DNA of 26,359 nucleotides, from NCBI GenBank assembly GCA_964479445.1, contig CAYZMH010000049.1:1-26359 (forward strand), written 5' to 3'. Of the stretch, positions 1 to 8,935 are shown piece by piece. The translations under genes and the position numbers were made by a program. Below the pieces are notes generated by a model. The model was not told the origin of the DNA. It was given only the letters and a program-made list of their open reading frames with translations, and did no database searches. Position 1 is the first letter of the stretch, and every line of letters starts with the position of its first letter. The stretch comes from CAYZMH01 sp964479445 (GTDB taxonomy: Bacteria > Bacteroidota > Bacteroidia > Bacteroidales > GCA-2748055).

Positions 1-1075
1 TAACTGCGGGGTTCCCCGTTATTGCCGAACCAATCTCATAACTCCACTTCACTGTTCCACTTTTATTATCCAGAATAAGAACATCTCCGCGGAGAGTAGC
101 TACGAGCAGTCCGCCGGCTGTAAGCAATGGTGATGCATCGACCTGTCCGTGCGTATTTGTTTTCCACTCCAGCTCGCCGCTTTTCCTGTTAAAAGCGTAT
201 ACGAACTTATCCCGGCTGCCAATAAAAACGGTTTCACGGTTGATAGATGGTGAAGCAATAATGGGTTGCTCTGCCTCACTGTTTTTAAACTCCCAGACTA
301 CCGAACGATTCCTGATATCCAGGCAGCTGAACTTTCCATCATAATCCCCGACAAACGTTCTGCCTTCGTCAATGGCTGCAGAACCTGCAATATAGGTGGC
401 AACTTCCTGCCTGCTTATCAATTTACCGTCGCTTACCCTGACCCTGTGAAGGAGTCCGTCGCATCCCCCAAACACCGCCTCCCCATCATATATTGCCGGC
501 GTTCCATTAATAAAATTGTCCGTTTCATATTTCCACAATCCCCTTCCGTTTTCTGCATTGATGCCGTGTAAAAAGTAGTCATAGCTGCCGATTACAACAA
601 TGCCATCCCCGCTGGCCGGGTTACTATTACCCGAAAGATCCCAGTAATTGGGCGAACCCATAATCTGACCTTCGGTTTCATAGGTCCAGATAGTTCGTCC
701 GGTCTCCAGCTCAAGGGCAAATACTTTACCATCAAGATTGCCAACATATACCCGGTCGCCTACAATGATCGCTGCCGATTCGATTCCATTTCCGGTATTG
801 ATTTTCCATTTTAAAGAACCTTCGGTGGTAATACCATACAGGCTGCCATCCAATGATCCGACAACCAGGACGTCATCACATACAACCGGTGGTGCTTTTA
901 TGGCATCCGAAGTCTTAAAGTTCCAGAGAAGTTGCGGTGTTTCGGGCGGACTGGCGTTTGATACGCCTGATAACCTGCTGTCTCCCCTGAAAGAGGGCCA
1001 GCATGATTGGGCATCCGCAGGCACAGACGTATAGACAAGGAGTAACGTGATTATTGATGTGATTATCTTTTTCAT
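1..1075 (-). CDS. PQQ-like beta-propeller protein, secreted (3' part beyond window)
   Basis: The reading frame opens with ATG at 1075 and stays open to the window edge, so the C-terminus is missing; about 358 residues are visible. The N-terminus is a Sec signal peptide (MKKIITSIITLLLVYTSVPADA). After it come repeated blades typical of BamB/PQQ-like propellers: FRGDSRLSG at the entry, then recurring pairs such as VYVGNLDGKVFALELETG-RTIW and GLLHRVRVSDGK. The start lies 11 bp after the stop of the FAD/Fe-S subunit gene, so it is the last visible gene of the long minus-strand operon. The WxxFRG entry motif is shared with the other propellers upstream. PQQ-like here describes the fold; nothing shows that the cofactor is bound. 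It may act as a scaffold or as a periplasmic partner of the redox proteins encoded upstream. Confidence 0.88.
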   Translation of the reverse strand, partial: MKKIITSIITLLLVYTSVPADAQSCWPSFRGDSRLSGVSNASPPETPQLLWNFKTSDAIKAPPVVCDDVLVVGSLDGSLYGITTEGSLKWKINTGNGIESAAIIVGDRVYVGNLDGKVFALELETGRTIWTYETEGQIMGSPNYWDLSGNSNPASGDGIVVIGSYDYFLHGINAENGRGLWKYETDNFINGTPAIYDGEAVFGGCDGLLHRVRVSDGKLISRQEVATYIAGSAAIDEGRTFVGDYDGKFSCLDIRNRSVVWEFKNSEAEQPIIASPSINRETVFIGSRDKFVYAFNRKSGELEWKTNTHGQVDASPLLTAGGLLVATLRGDVLILDNKSGTVKWSYEIGSAITGNPAV

Positions 1076-1086
1076 ATCGGGTATCC

Positions 1087-2631
1087 TCATTTCATCGACA
1101 ACGCTCCGGTAGGACATGCACTGGCCACTTCCCTGCCCACCTCACTAAGGCCATCTTTAATCGACTCGTTGAAAGGCACACCTACCTCCATGTCAAATCC
1201 CCTGCCAATAAAACTCAAGCCGTATTTTTCTTTGTGCTCACGGGTGATTTCGACACATTTTCCACATTTGATGCACTTCGAAGGTTCATACACGATAGTT
1301 TCATGCTGAACCTGGCGCCTGATCGATTTCCTGTCTGCACTCCAGAAGTGTTTCTGTTTAGCCCCATAAGCATCGGACAGATCACGCAATTCACAATTAT
1401 CCAACTTCCGGCAATCACAATGCATGCATCTTGCAGCCTCGTTCAATACTTCGGTTTTAGATAAACCTGCGAGGGCACCTTCTGGTTCATTTCGTTCCGT
1501 TTTTGTTGCGTCTTTGAGGTATTCAGCAACCTCCTCTTTCCTTAGCTTCCCGAACCGTGAGTTGAACCGGTTATGGATACCGTGTTCTTTTTCACCACGA
1601 AGGAATCCATTCATACTTTCTGCCGCTTCCCTTCCCTGTCCGTGCGCCCTGATGGCCAGCCTGGATTTTTTCAGTGCACTTCCGGTCACAAAAACATTCG
1701 AGGCAGCCACGCGGTAGGTATTCTTCTTTACTGTCCCATCTTCCACAGCAAAGAGAGTCCGGGTATTTTCAGCAGAGGTACCTGTAGCAACCAGCACCGC
1801 ATCGAATTCGGCACAGAGCTTTTCATACTCCTTTTTATCAATCGTTGTTTCCTGCTTAAACACGACACCCAGTTCCCGGTAAACCGCAAGATCCTGCTCA
1901 AGCACATGTGCCGGAAGCCTGCCCTGCTCAATTTCTTCCCATAATTTGCCCCCGGGATGGGATCTTTGATCAAAGACAATCACTTCATGTCCGGCCAGCC
2001 GCAGATAATAGGCAGCTGCCAATCCGGCCGCTCCTGCACCGACAACTGCCGTCCTTTTCCCGGTTAGCCGGCCCGGCAGTTGTTTGGGTGAGTAATCGGC
2101 AGCCACGATCTGCTCACCGGCATAACGTTTAAGGAGACAGATAGAAACAGGACTGTCGATGGTTTTGCGGTGGCATGCCCCTTCGCAAGGGGCCGGACAA
2201 ACATAGCCGAATACAGTGGGTAGGGTTATATTCCTGCGCACCACATCCAGTGCTTCACTATTTCTTCCTTCGCCGAGTAATCGATTCATGAGGGGAATAT
2301 TCATGTGGGCCGGACAGGTAATTGTGCAGGGGGCTTCACAATCACCCACATGCTCACTCAACAATAATTCAAGCGCCATCCGGCGGGATTCAATGACCTC
2401 TTCATCGCTAGAAACAATATCCATCCCGGATGTCACTTTCAGGGAACATGAAGGGAAAAGCGTCCCTGATTTCCGGTCTTTTACCATGCAAATCATGCAC
2501 GAACTGAAATGGGGTTTTCCTTCCCGGTAACACATGGAGGGGACATCAATGCCCTGCATGCGGACCGCTGCCATGACCGTTATGCCATCCGGCACCCTGT
2601 ATTCCTTATCATCAATCTTCAACGTAATCAT
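1087..2631 (-). CDS. FAD/iron-sulfur oxidoreductase subunit (NuoG-type ferredoxin + truncated GltD-like FAD domain)
   Basis: 514 residues. I chose ATG 2631 because it overlaps the upstream stop codon as ATGA and has AAAGGA eight bases before it; the longer frame reaches into the upstream gene. Order of domains: plant-type [2Fe-2S] ferredoxin (C34, C45, C48, C62); cysteine-rich GltD-type N-domain (C98, C102, C106, C145, C149, C153) expected to hold [4Fe-4S] clusters; FAD Rossmann fold with GAGAAG at 198-203 and ATG at about 282; C-terminal ferredoxin-like part with C402/C405/C407/C413 and C453/C456/C459/C506. In GltD relatives a second Rossmann fold for NAD(P)H sits between the ATG motif and the last FAD strand. 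Here that interval is only about 30 residues, so the nucleotide subdomain is absent. It is presumably the partner of the NuoE-NuoF fusion, accepting electrons from it rather than from its own pyridine nucleotide. Whether it bifurcates electrons cannot be told. Confidence 0.85.
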   Translation of the reverse strand: MITLKIDDKEYRVPDGITVMAAVRMQGIDVPSMCYREGKPHFSSCMICMVKDRKSGTLFPSCSLKVTSGMDIVSSDEEVIESRRMALELLLSEHVGDCEAPCTITCPAHMNIPLMNRLLGEGRNSEALDVVRRNITLPTVFGYVCPAPCEGACHRKTIDSPVSICLLKRYAGEQIVAADYSPKQLPGRLTGKRTAVVGAGAAGLAAAYYLRLAGHEVIVFDQRSHPGGKLWEEIEQGRLPAHVLEQDLAVYRELGVVFKQETTIDKKEYEKLCAEFDAVLVATGTSAENTRTLFAVEDGTVKKNTYRVAASNVFVTGSALKKSRLAIRAHGQGREAAESMNGFLRGEKEHGIHNRFNSRFGKLRKEEVAEYLKDATKTERNEPEGALAGLSKTEVLNEAARCMHCDCRKLDNCELRDLSDAYGAKQKHFWSADRKSIRRQVQHETIVYEPSKCIKCGKCVEITREHKEKYGLSFIGRGFDMEVGVPFNESIKDGLSEVGREVASACPTGALSMK

Positions 2632-4985
2632 GGTGATTCCTTTATTACAGCATCTTCGGGACAAATCTCCCTGCAACCGTCGCATCGTATACAACGCTCC
2701 TGGTCGATCTCATGCTTCTGATGCGGTGCAAATTCGATGGCATCTGCCGGACAATCCTGTGCACAGAGCGTGCAGCCAATACAGTCGTCGGTAATCACAT
2801 AGCGGACAAGGTTTTTGCAACTCCCGGTCGGACACTGCCCATGAATATGGGCCTCGAATTCATCCCGGAAAAAACGCAGTGTGGTAAACACCGGGTTGGG
2901 AGCAGTCTTACCCAGTCCGCACAGGCTGCCTTTCCGGGTCCATTGGGCAAGCTGTTCCAGGTCATCGAGGTCGCTCATCTTCCCCTGTCCTGAAGTGATC
3001 TTTTCCAGGATCTCCAGCATGCGCTTGGTACCGATGCGGCAAAAGGTGCATTTCCCACAGGATTCATTCTGTGTAAAGGAGAGAAAATACCTGGCGATAT
3101 CCACCATGCAATCGGTATCGTCCATCACTACCATGCCCCCCGAGCCCATCATGGCGCCTGCTTCAGTGAGTGATTCGAAATCCACAGGTGTATCCGCCAT
3201 GGATTCCGGTATGCACCCCCCCGATGGTCCGCCTATCTGCACTGCTTTGAATGTTCGTCCCCCGGCAACTCCACCCCCAATCTCTTCTACAATTTCACGA
3301 ATGGTAATTCCCATCGGTACCTCGATCAGTCCGCCCCTGGCAACTTTGCCGGCCAGTGCAAAAACCTTCGTTCCCCTTGAATTCTCAGTACCGATCGTAT
3401 TGAATACACCCGGACCATGGCGAAGGATGTATGCCAGCTGAGCAAAAGTCTCCGTGTTATTGACAAGGGTAGGTTTCCCCCAGAGCCCCCTGTCTGCCGG
3501 ATAGGGCGGACGCATCCTGGGGAACCCCCTCTTGCCCTCGATAGAGGCAATCAGCGCCGTCTCCTCACCGCAGACAAATGCTCCCGCTCCATGATAGATA
3601 TGGAGATCAAAATTGAAATGTGTATCAAGGATATTATTTCCCAGGTAACCATGCTTATAGCACATTTCTATCGCCTCCTGGACCCGTTTTACCGCCAGGG
3701 GATATTCTGCACGAATGTACATGATACCGTTCTCAGCACCTACAGCATACCCGGCCAGTATGATCCCCTCGATGATCCTGAAGGGGTAGGATTCCAGCAG
3801 CATTCGGTCCATAAAGGCACCGGGATCGCCTTCATCCCCGTTACAGATCACATACTTATCACTACACTTTTGTCCGGCTACCAAATTCCATTTGTCACCG
3901 GTTTTAAATCCGGCCCCTCCCCGTCCGCGAATACCACTTTCAAATACTTCATTGATCACCTGCTCCGGACTGAGTTCATCAAGGCATCGCCTGAGGGCAC
4001 CGAAACCATCCCTGTCGCGGTATTCATCAATATCGGACGGACTGATCACACCCCTGAACTCGGTTGCAATAGGTACCTGTCTGCCCAAAAAAGAGGAGAC
4101 ATGTTTCTCCCTGGCATCAACGGAATAGCGTTCCAGATCACCTGTCTTTCCCTCATCAACCAGGTATTCAATTAAATCCGACACTCTTCCGGTTAGCTGT
4201 CTCCACCTGTTGCGGGTATGAAAATGCGTTTTGAGTATTTGTTCTATATCAACCGCCTTCACATGGGTATAAAGCTTTGTCTCTCCCTCCGGCGGAACTA
4301 CCTCGACAAGTGGCACACGGTGGCACATGCCCACGCAGCCCACATGTTTCAGCTTAACATTCATTTCATTCCGGTACACTGCATCGTTCACTGCTTCCTG
4401 GATCTCCCCCGATCCGCTGGCCACACAACAGGAACCAAGCCCGATTCTCACCTCGCCTTCAATCTCCTCCCCTGAAGCCTTTCTGTACCGCCTTTTTCCT
4501 CTGGTATCTTTTTGTTTGCCGAAATCAGACAACACCTTGTCAACCGTACCGGAGGTCACATGTCCATAGGTAATGTCATCAATCTGGACAACCGGCGCCA
4601 GGGTACAACACCCCAGGCAATTCACCTTTTCAATGGTATATTGACCACGCTGGTCGGTATCCTCTGTATCCGAAAGATCCAGTTCCCGTTTCAGTGCATC
4701 ATGCACCTGTTCTGCTCCCTTCACATGACAAGCGGTTCCCACGCAGACCTTCACGATATGCTTTCCGGCAGGTCTGAACCGGAATTGAGAATAGAAACTG
4801 GCCACTCCGACAATGGATGCCGGTGTGATCTCACTTACTTCACAAACCCGTCGAAGTGCTTCTTCCGGCAGGAAATTGTAACGGTCCTGTATTGCCTGCA
4901 ATACCGGAATTATTGAAGATTCTGATCCGCCCAGCTTACCCACTATCCGGTCTATCTCCGCATTATTTACTTGAAATACACTCAT
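2628..4985 (-). CDS. NuoE-NuoF fusion: NADH-oxidising FMN/Fe-S subunit with C-terminal 2[4Fe-4S] ferredoxin
   Basis: 785 residues from ATG 4985, which overlaps the upstream stop as ATGA (a TTG at 4997 is also in frame). Residues 1-150 are NuoE-like with the [2Fe-2S] ligands C81, C86, C123, C127. Residues about 175-255 form a second thioredoxin-like [2Fe-2S] domain (C186/C187, C217, C221) as in HndC/HydB-type proteins. Residues about 290-700 are NuoF: GRGGAGF at 354-360, NGDEGDPGAF at 382-391, GAGAFVCGEETAL at 466-478 for FMN and NADH, and the N3-type cluster ligands C643, C646, C649, C689. The end is a 2[4Fe-4S] ferredoxin (C735/738/741/745 and C765/768/771/775). The family oxidises NADH or makes it in hydrogenases, formate dehydrogenases and complex I. 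No hydrogenase H-cluster subunit, formate dehydrogenase or membrane Nuo subunit is encoded nearby; the neighbouring FAD/Fe-S protein takes the usual place of the catalytic partner. Confidence 0.93.
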   Translation of the reverse strand: MSVFQVNNAEIDRIVGKLGGSESSIIPVLQAIQDRYNFLPEEALRRVCEVSEITPASIVGVASFYSQFRFRPAGKHIVKVCVGTACHVKGAEQVHDALKRELDLSDTEDTDQRGQYTIEKVNCLGCCTLAPVVQIDDITYGHVTSGTVDKVLSDFGKQKDTRGKRRYRKASGEEIEGEVRIGLGSCCVASGSGEIQEAVNDAVYRNEMNVKLKHVGCVGMCHRVPLVEVVPPEGETKLYTHVKAVDIEQILKTHFHTRNRWRQLTGRVSDLIEYLVDEGKTGDLERYSVDAREKHVSSFLGRQVPIATEFRGVISPSDIDEYRDRDGFGALRRCLDELSPEQVINEVFESGIRGRGGAGFKTGDKWNLVAGQKCSDKYVICNGDEGDPGAFMDRMLLESYPFRIIEGIILAGYAVGAENGIMYIRAEYPLAVKRVQEAIEMCYKHGYLGNNILDTHFNFDLHIYHGAGAFVCGEETALIASIEGKRGFPRMRPPYPADRGLWGKPTLVNNTETFAQLAYILRHGPGVFNTIGTENSRGTKVFALAGKVARGGLIEVPMGITIREIVEEIGGGVAGGRTFKAVQIGGPSGGCIPESMADTPVDFESLTEAGAMMGSGGMVVMDDTDCMVDIARYFLSFTQNESCGKCTFCRIGTKRMLEILEKITSGQGKMSDLDDLEQLAQWTRKGSLCGLGKTAPNPVFTTLRFFRDEFEAHIHGQCPTGSCKNLVRYVITDDCIGCTLCAQDCPADAIEFAPHQKHEIDQERCIRCDGCREICPEDAVIKESP

Positions 4986-6838
4986 TTTCCTATACAATAT
5001 AAATTCCCATCACCCCGGATATATATTTTTCCATCAGCAAAGGCCGGAACAGCAAAGGAGGGTTCTCCCAGCGCAGGCTGACTTATCATTGTTCCGGTGT
5101 CATCCGCCTTCACAATGTGCATAACACCTGTATTATCCATCAGGTAAATCTTTCCTTCCGCAATGACTGGTGAAGAATATACCTGGCTTCCCAGGTCCAG
5201 CTCCCATAGCTGGGATCCTGATTTTGCATCGTAACATACCAGCACTCCGTAACTCGTGGCCAGGAAAAGACGTCCGTCATGGGCAACCGGACTGGCAGCT
5301 TCAGACAGGTAGTCATACTTTTCCCAGATAACCTCGGCACCCGGCTCAGGATTTATTGCTACGAGACTGGCGTATTCATTATTGGCAAAAACAAGCCCAT
5401 CGTCGTATGCAACGGAAGGACCCACCTCTCCCATCATCACTGAAAGTTTCCAGATTTCTTCACCGGTCTCCACATCATAACCGGCAACAAGCGGATCGGT
5501 GTTGGTAACTACCTGGATCTTATCCCCATAATCTATCAGTACCGGGGAGGCCCATGAAATATTGTTATCCCGCCTGATGTCCCATACCGTTTCACCTGTC
5601 TGTGTATCCAGGGCAAGCATACGTCCCCCACTACCTGTGTCATATTGCACGATCACCTTTTTATTCCATACCAGCAGCGAAGAAGAATGACCGTAATGGT
5701 TTTGAGGCACCCCGAGGTTCCTTGCCCATGCCCGCTCTCCTTCCATGCTGAAAGCAATGATATCACCGGTGGCAAAGATCGCATACACCCGGTAACCATC
5801 CGTGGCGACAGTCGGCGCTGCAAGTCCGGTATCATCTGTTGTGCTTGGCATTGTTGCCGGCGATCCCGGGATGTTCTCCGCTTCTTTTTCCCATAATAAC
5901 TCCCCGCTGTTCCGATCAAAACAGCTCACAATTAAACCGTCATCATCTCCCCCGGTAAGGAACAACCGGTCTCCCCAAATCACGGGAGAGTTATAACCTG
6001 GTTTGGATATGGCCACCTTCCAGATCACATGCTGGCCGGATGTACCATCCCATTCCGTCGGAATCCCTGTATGGTATACAATCCCCTGTCCGAAGGGACC
6101 CCGGAATGAATTATGCTGTTGTTTAAACTCTTCAAATCCATACACTTTTTCAGTCTCCCGGATCTCTTCCACATCTTCCGATGAACCTTCATCAGAATCA
6201 GAAGCCCCGGCGGATGATTCTTTGTTAAGTGCTCCTTCCGGTTCTTCCCCGGGGGTGGCTGAATCAGATCGGTATTCATTTTCGCTTTCTGATAGGGTCA
6301 CCACCTCAATGGAATCCTCCTCCTTAACCGGATCCTGTCCTGCCGGGCTGGTATTTCCTGCATAATAATCCCTGATGTACGTGTTGCTGAACCAGGCTGA
6401 TGCAAGGGCAAGAAGAAAAATGATTCCCCCGGTAACCCCGAGCCAGCGCAGGGAAAGCTGCCTCGATTGCAGGTATTCTTCAGTTTCTGCTTTCGGTTTT
6501 TCAATCTTCCTCCTGAGACCGGAATAGATAATCAATGAGGTCGCAAAGACTGCCACGCCAATTATAAGTAAAAGCGCCCCGGTGTTGATCTGCCACTGGT
6601 TGGTAAAATAGGCTTTCCTGACGATCAGATCGAACGCCCGAATCTCCTCCACCAGGGCCTCATCACCCGGATTATCTTCCAGCCGCTCCACAAGCGCATT
6701 AAGGGTTTCACTTTCCAGTGGTTCGTGTTTCCGCATCTGGAGAAAATTGATTACCAGCAATATTGCCACTACAAGCGAAAAGATCGCAGAGATCTGCATC
6801 ACCTGTTTTGATAGGGTTATTTTCTCGTTTCGGTTCAT
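4982..6838 (-). CDS. Membrane-anchored PQQ-like beta-propeller protein with three N-terminal helices
   Basis: 618 residues. ATG 6838 directly follows the TAA stop of the polyferredoxin gene (TAAATG). Three hydrophobic segments are visible at roughly 15-34, 85-105 and 128-147, with an RRK-rich loop between the second and third, so the N-terminus should be cytoplasmic and the rest outside. Residues about 165-240 are a low-complexity acidic Ser/Glu linker. The propeller starts at about 245 with the NSFRGPFGQG motif and runs through repeated blades (for example VYAIFATGDIIAFSMEG and GVLVCYDAKSGSQLW) to the C-terminus. The gene sits between the membrane polyferredoxin and the NADH-oxidising subunit, overlapping the latter by 4 bp, which suggests it belongs to the same membrane complex. 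Enzymatic activity is not evident from sequence. Confidence 0.9.
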   Translation of the reverse strand: MNRNEKITLSKQVMQISAIFSLVVAILLVINFLQMRKHEPLESETLNALVERLEDNPGDEALVEEIRAFDLIVRKAYFTNQWQINTGALLLIIGVAVFATSLIIYSGLRRKIEKPKAETEEYLQSRQLSLRWLGVTGGIIFLLALASAWFSNTYIRDYYAGNTSPAGQDPVKEEDSIEVVTLSESENEYRSDSATPGEEPEGALNKESSAGASDSDEGSSEDVEEIRETEKVYGFEEFKQQHNSFRGPFGQGIVYHTGIPTEWDGTSGQHVIWKVAISKPGYNSPVIWGDRLFLTGGDDDGLIVSCFDRNSGELLWEKEAENIPGSPATMPSTTDDTGLAAPTVATDGYRVYAIFATGDIIAFSMEGERAWARNLGVPQNHYGHSSSLLVWNKKVIVQYDTGSGGRMLALDTQTGETVWDIRRDNNISWASPVLIDYGDKIQVVTNTDPLVAGYDVETGEEIWKLSVMMGEVGPSVAYDDGLVFANNEYASLVAINPEPGAEVIWEKYDYLSEAASPVAHDGRLFLATSYGVLVCYDAKSGSQLWELDLGSQVYSSPVIAEGKIYLMDNTGVMHIVKADDTGTMISQPALGEPSFAVPAFADGKIYIRGDGNLYCIGK

Positions 6839-8173
6839 TTAATGGGTTTTTTCAACCGGACAATAATCCATGCACCGTCCGCAACTGAAACAATCACCTT
6901 TGTGGGGTGTATAATCTTCCTTTTTTCGAATGAGGAACTGGTTCATCAGCATAATCCCCAGGACCAGTCCCAGGTATCCGCCAAGTATCCATGTACCCGT
7001 GTGAAAGCGGGTTCTGATCAACGATGCCTCCTCTACCAATTGATCCATCGATTGTCCGGATTCCAGGAATGCCTGTATATCAAGATTTTCGGTGTCTTTT
7101 TTGAGTTCCGGGCGGGAAATCAGCAGCTCGGCAAGGTAAACATCCTGGTGGGCCCTGGAAAGAAGTACATGCGATCTGGAAACCATCCATCCCCCTGCCA
7201 AAATAAAAACCGGTAGAAGAAATCCCATCATTACATACCTTCTCATGCTCTGCTTCACCAATGCCGGGGTGCGGATCTTTTCATCGGTAGGTGCTTCAAT
7301 GGCATCGAAAGGACAGGAACCGGCACATAGTTTGCATTGAATGCATTCGGAAGGCGTAATGGTGAGATGTCTGCGCGAAAACCTGGACATGAGGCCGAGT
7401 AATACCCCATAGGGACAAAAAGTGCGGCAGTATGGTCGGGCGAAAATCATTCCAAGTCCGAGAAAAGCCGCACCCAGCAGGATCATGGTCACCGGGGCAT
7501 CCAAACGGAATATCCCTACAAATGGATCGTACCTGCATATAATGAAATCGGTGCCGGTGGCCGCAAACAACACGGCAAGGCCCAGGTAAACGTGCGGAAT
7601 AAACCCGACAGCTTTTCTCACCCAGGGGGATACGCTTACCGGTTTAATAATCAGAAGGTCCTGTATAGCCCCTAACGGACAGGCACCGGCACAGAATGTG
7701 CGGCCGAAAAACAATGCGAAAACAAGGGGAAGCAGGAAAAAAAGCAATACGGTTATGGATATTTTATAGGCGGGATCAAAGAGCGTCAGTGTCACATTCT
7801 GTATCGATCCAATCGGACAGATACACCCGTTCCTGTAGAATCCGAAATATGCCAGGGTGAAAACCGACAGCCAGAGAATCCCCCTTCTGGAACGCTTATT
7901 GAGCGCAAGCCATGTAGCCAGCGAAAGCACGGCCAGGAGCAGGGCCACATCGAAATATTCCAGGGCCTGGAGCCTGGGTTCGGGAGTGGAAGGATCGGGT
8001 TGCTCGTAGCCTGTTTCGAATTCAGGTTTTGGGAAACGCTGCTGGGCATTTCCCAGGATAAGGAATGAAGCAAAAATGAGAAAAAGGATTCCTCTGATCC
8101 ATTTGCCCTGCATTACCTTTTTTCCCATGCCGTTTCCCCGCATAGAGTTCTCCTTGTTCCCCTGGCTATTCAT
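6839..8173 (-). CDS. Membrane polyferredoxin, NapH/MauN/NosR-like 4Fe-4S protein
   Basis: 444 residues, ATG 8173 overlapping the ferredoxin stop as ATGA. About six to seven transmembrane segments carry the hallmark cysteine motifs of the NapH/NosR/CcoG group: CICPIG, FGRTFCAGACPLG and CRTFCPYG at helix ends, a ferredoxin site CIQCKLCAGSCP, and a final CFSCGRCMDYCP at the C-terminus. NosR-like proteins also have an N-terminal FMN-binding periplasmic domain, which is absent here; the N-terminal region is a short hydrophilic leader, one hydrophobic segment and a Pro-rich stretch. Members of this family pass electrons between the membrane or quinone pool and periplasmic redox proteins. Downstream of a Tat-exported ferredoxin gene, it has the same pairing as NapG-NapH and MauM-MauN. 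I infer that it is the transmembrane electron conduit of this operon. Confidence 0.9.
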   Translation of the reverse strand: MNSQGNKENSMRGNGMGKKVMQGKWIRGILFLIFASFLILGNAQQRFPKPEFETGYEQPDPSTPEPRLQALEYFDVALLLAVLSLATWLALNKRSRRGILWLSVFTLAYFGFYRNGCICPIGSIQNVTLTLFDPAYKISITVLLFFLLPLVFALFFGRTFCAGACPLGAIQDLLIIKPVSVSPWVRKAVGFIPHVYLGLAVLFAATGTDFIICRYDPFVGIFRLDAPVTMILLGAAFLGLGMIFARPYCRTFCPYGVLLGLMSRFSRRHLTITPSECIQCKLCAGSCPFDAIEAPTDEKIRTPALVKQSMRRYVMMGFLLPVFILAGGWMVSRSHVLLSRAHQDVYLAELLISRPELKKDTENLDIQAFLESGQSMDQLVEEASLIRTRFHTGTWILGGYLGLVLGIMLMNQFLIRKKEDYTPHKGDCFSCGRCMDYCPVEKTH

Positions 8174-8751
8174 GTCTCTTCTCCCCCTTCCCTTGTAAAA
8201 TCCCCTTTAATAATATAAGGTTGATCGGCAGGCACCCGCTTGATGGCGTCTGAGGGACATGCACGGGCTATAGAACACTCATTGCAGTTGGTACAGATAT
8301 CGTGACGTATCTGCAGGTGAAGGGATCCGTTTCCAAAAGAAGCACACCCTTTTACACATTTTGCACATCCAATGCAAAGGTCCTCAACAATAATATATTC
8401 AAAGTATGGCTCTTCGATGAACCTGCGTTCAATAGCTCCGGCCGGACAAAGTTGCTTTTCAGCCCCTGTTTGCAGATCTGTCACGCCCGGTTTAAAATAT
8501 CCACCGCACAGATCGCAATATCCGCATAGATCATAGGCATGAACACATTTCACTGCTGAAGGCGACAGCACACATTCTGTGGCACATCTGCCACACTGGG
8601 TGCACTCAAATGGGTCGATCTGCCATACATATTCTTTATTCCCCGACCGGGAAACCGCCACAGCACCAAGTCCGGCCAGGGCAAGGCCCAGTGTAAGCCG
8701 CCCCCCCCTGTTAATGAAATCACGCCGGGTATAGGATTCTTTCTTAACCAT
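8170..8751 (-). CDS. Tat-exported four-cluster ferredoxin, NapG/MauM-like
   Basis: 193 residues. The N-terminus is a twin-arginine signal (TRRDFINRGGRLTLG followed by a hydrophobic stretch AGLGAVAVS), so the folded, cluster-loaded protein should be exported or held at the outer face of the inner membrane. Seventeen cysteines occur, arranged as CTQCGRCATEC, CGYCDLC with a later CPAGA, CIGCAKCVKGC, and CTNCNECSIARACP, enough for four [4Fe-4S] clusters. It overlaps the upstream small gene by 8 bp and the downstream NapH-like gene by 4 bp (ATGA). In nap and mau clusters the equivalent pair is a periplasmic ferredoxin with a membrane polyferredoxin, so this is the probable periplasmic electron carrier of the operon. 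Confidence 0.92.
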   Translation of the reverse strand: MVKKESYTRRDFINRGGRLTLGLALAGLGAVAVSRSGNKEYVWQIDPFECTQCGRCATECVLSPSAVKCVHAYDLCGYCDLCGGYFKPGVTDLQTGAEKQLCPAGAIERRFIEEPYFEYIIVEDLCIGCAKCVKGCASFGNGSLHLQIRHDICTNCNECSIARACPSDAIKRVPADQPYIIKGDFTREGGEET

Positions 8752-8935
8752 CTCGCCTGTATCGTTTTGCTTCGGGAAGATTGCAATCTTCTTTTTTGTT
8801 ACAATTTCTGCAAAGAGACTCGGGACAACTCTCCAGGGTCAGTTGCTTCCTTGCCGCAAGAAACCCGGTAAAGAGCGCCATCACCCCGAGTATTGTAATT
8901 CTTCCCGCTGTGGATATAAATGCTTTTCTGTTCAT
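8744..8935 (-). CDS. Small cysteine-rich protein with Tat-like N-terminus, function unknown
   Basis: 63 residues, ATG 8935 overlapping the NHL-propeller stop as ATGA, and its own stop overlapping the ferredoxin start by 8 bp; this double coupling is the main evidence that it is real. The N-terminus NRKAFISTAGRITILG closely resembles the Tat leader of the next protein (TRRDFINRGGRLTLG), with RK in place of RR, followed by one hydrophobic segment (VMALFTGFLA). The mature part is about 35 residues with C-x4-C-x2-C-x5-C spacing (CPESLCRNCNKKEDC) and a basic end. Four cysteines could bind a metal or a small Fe-S cluster. I do not recognise a named family. Confidence 0.75.
   Translation of the reverse strand: MNRKAFISTAGRITILGVMALFTGFLAARKQLTLESCPESLCRNCNKKEDCNLPEAKRYRRDG

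Noticed and set aside
3417..4175. Plus-strand frame of 252 residues opposite the NuoE-NuoF gene
   Set aside because: It is an antisense shadow of a conserved coding region and has no recognisable domain.
2628..4985. Haem-like motifs CHVKG, CVGMCH and CEGACH in the redox subunits
   Set aside because: The spacings are C-x4-CH and C-x3-CH, not CXXCH, and the cysteines are standard Fe-S ligands; no c-type cytochrome is claimed.
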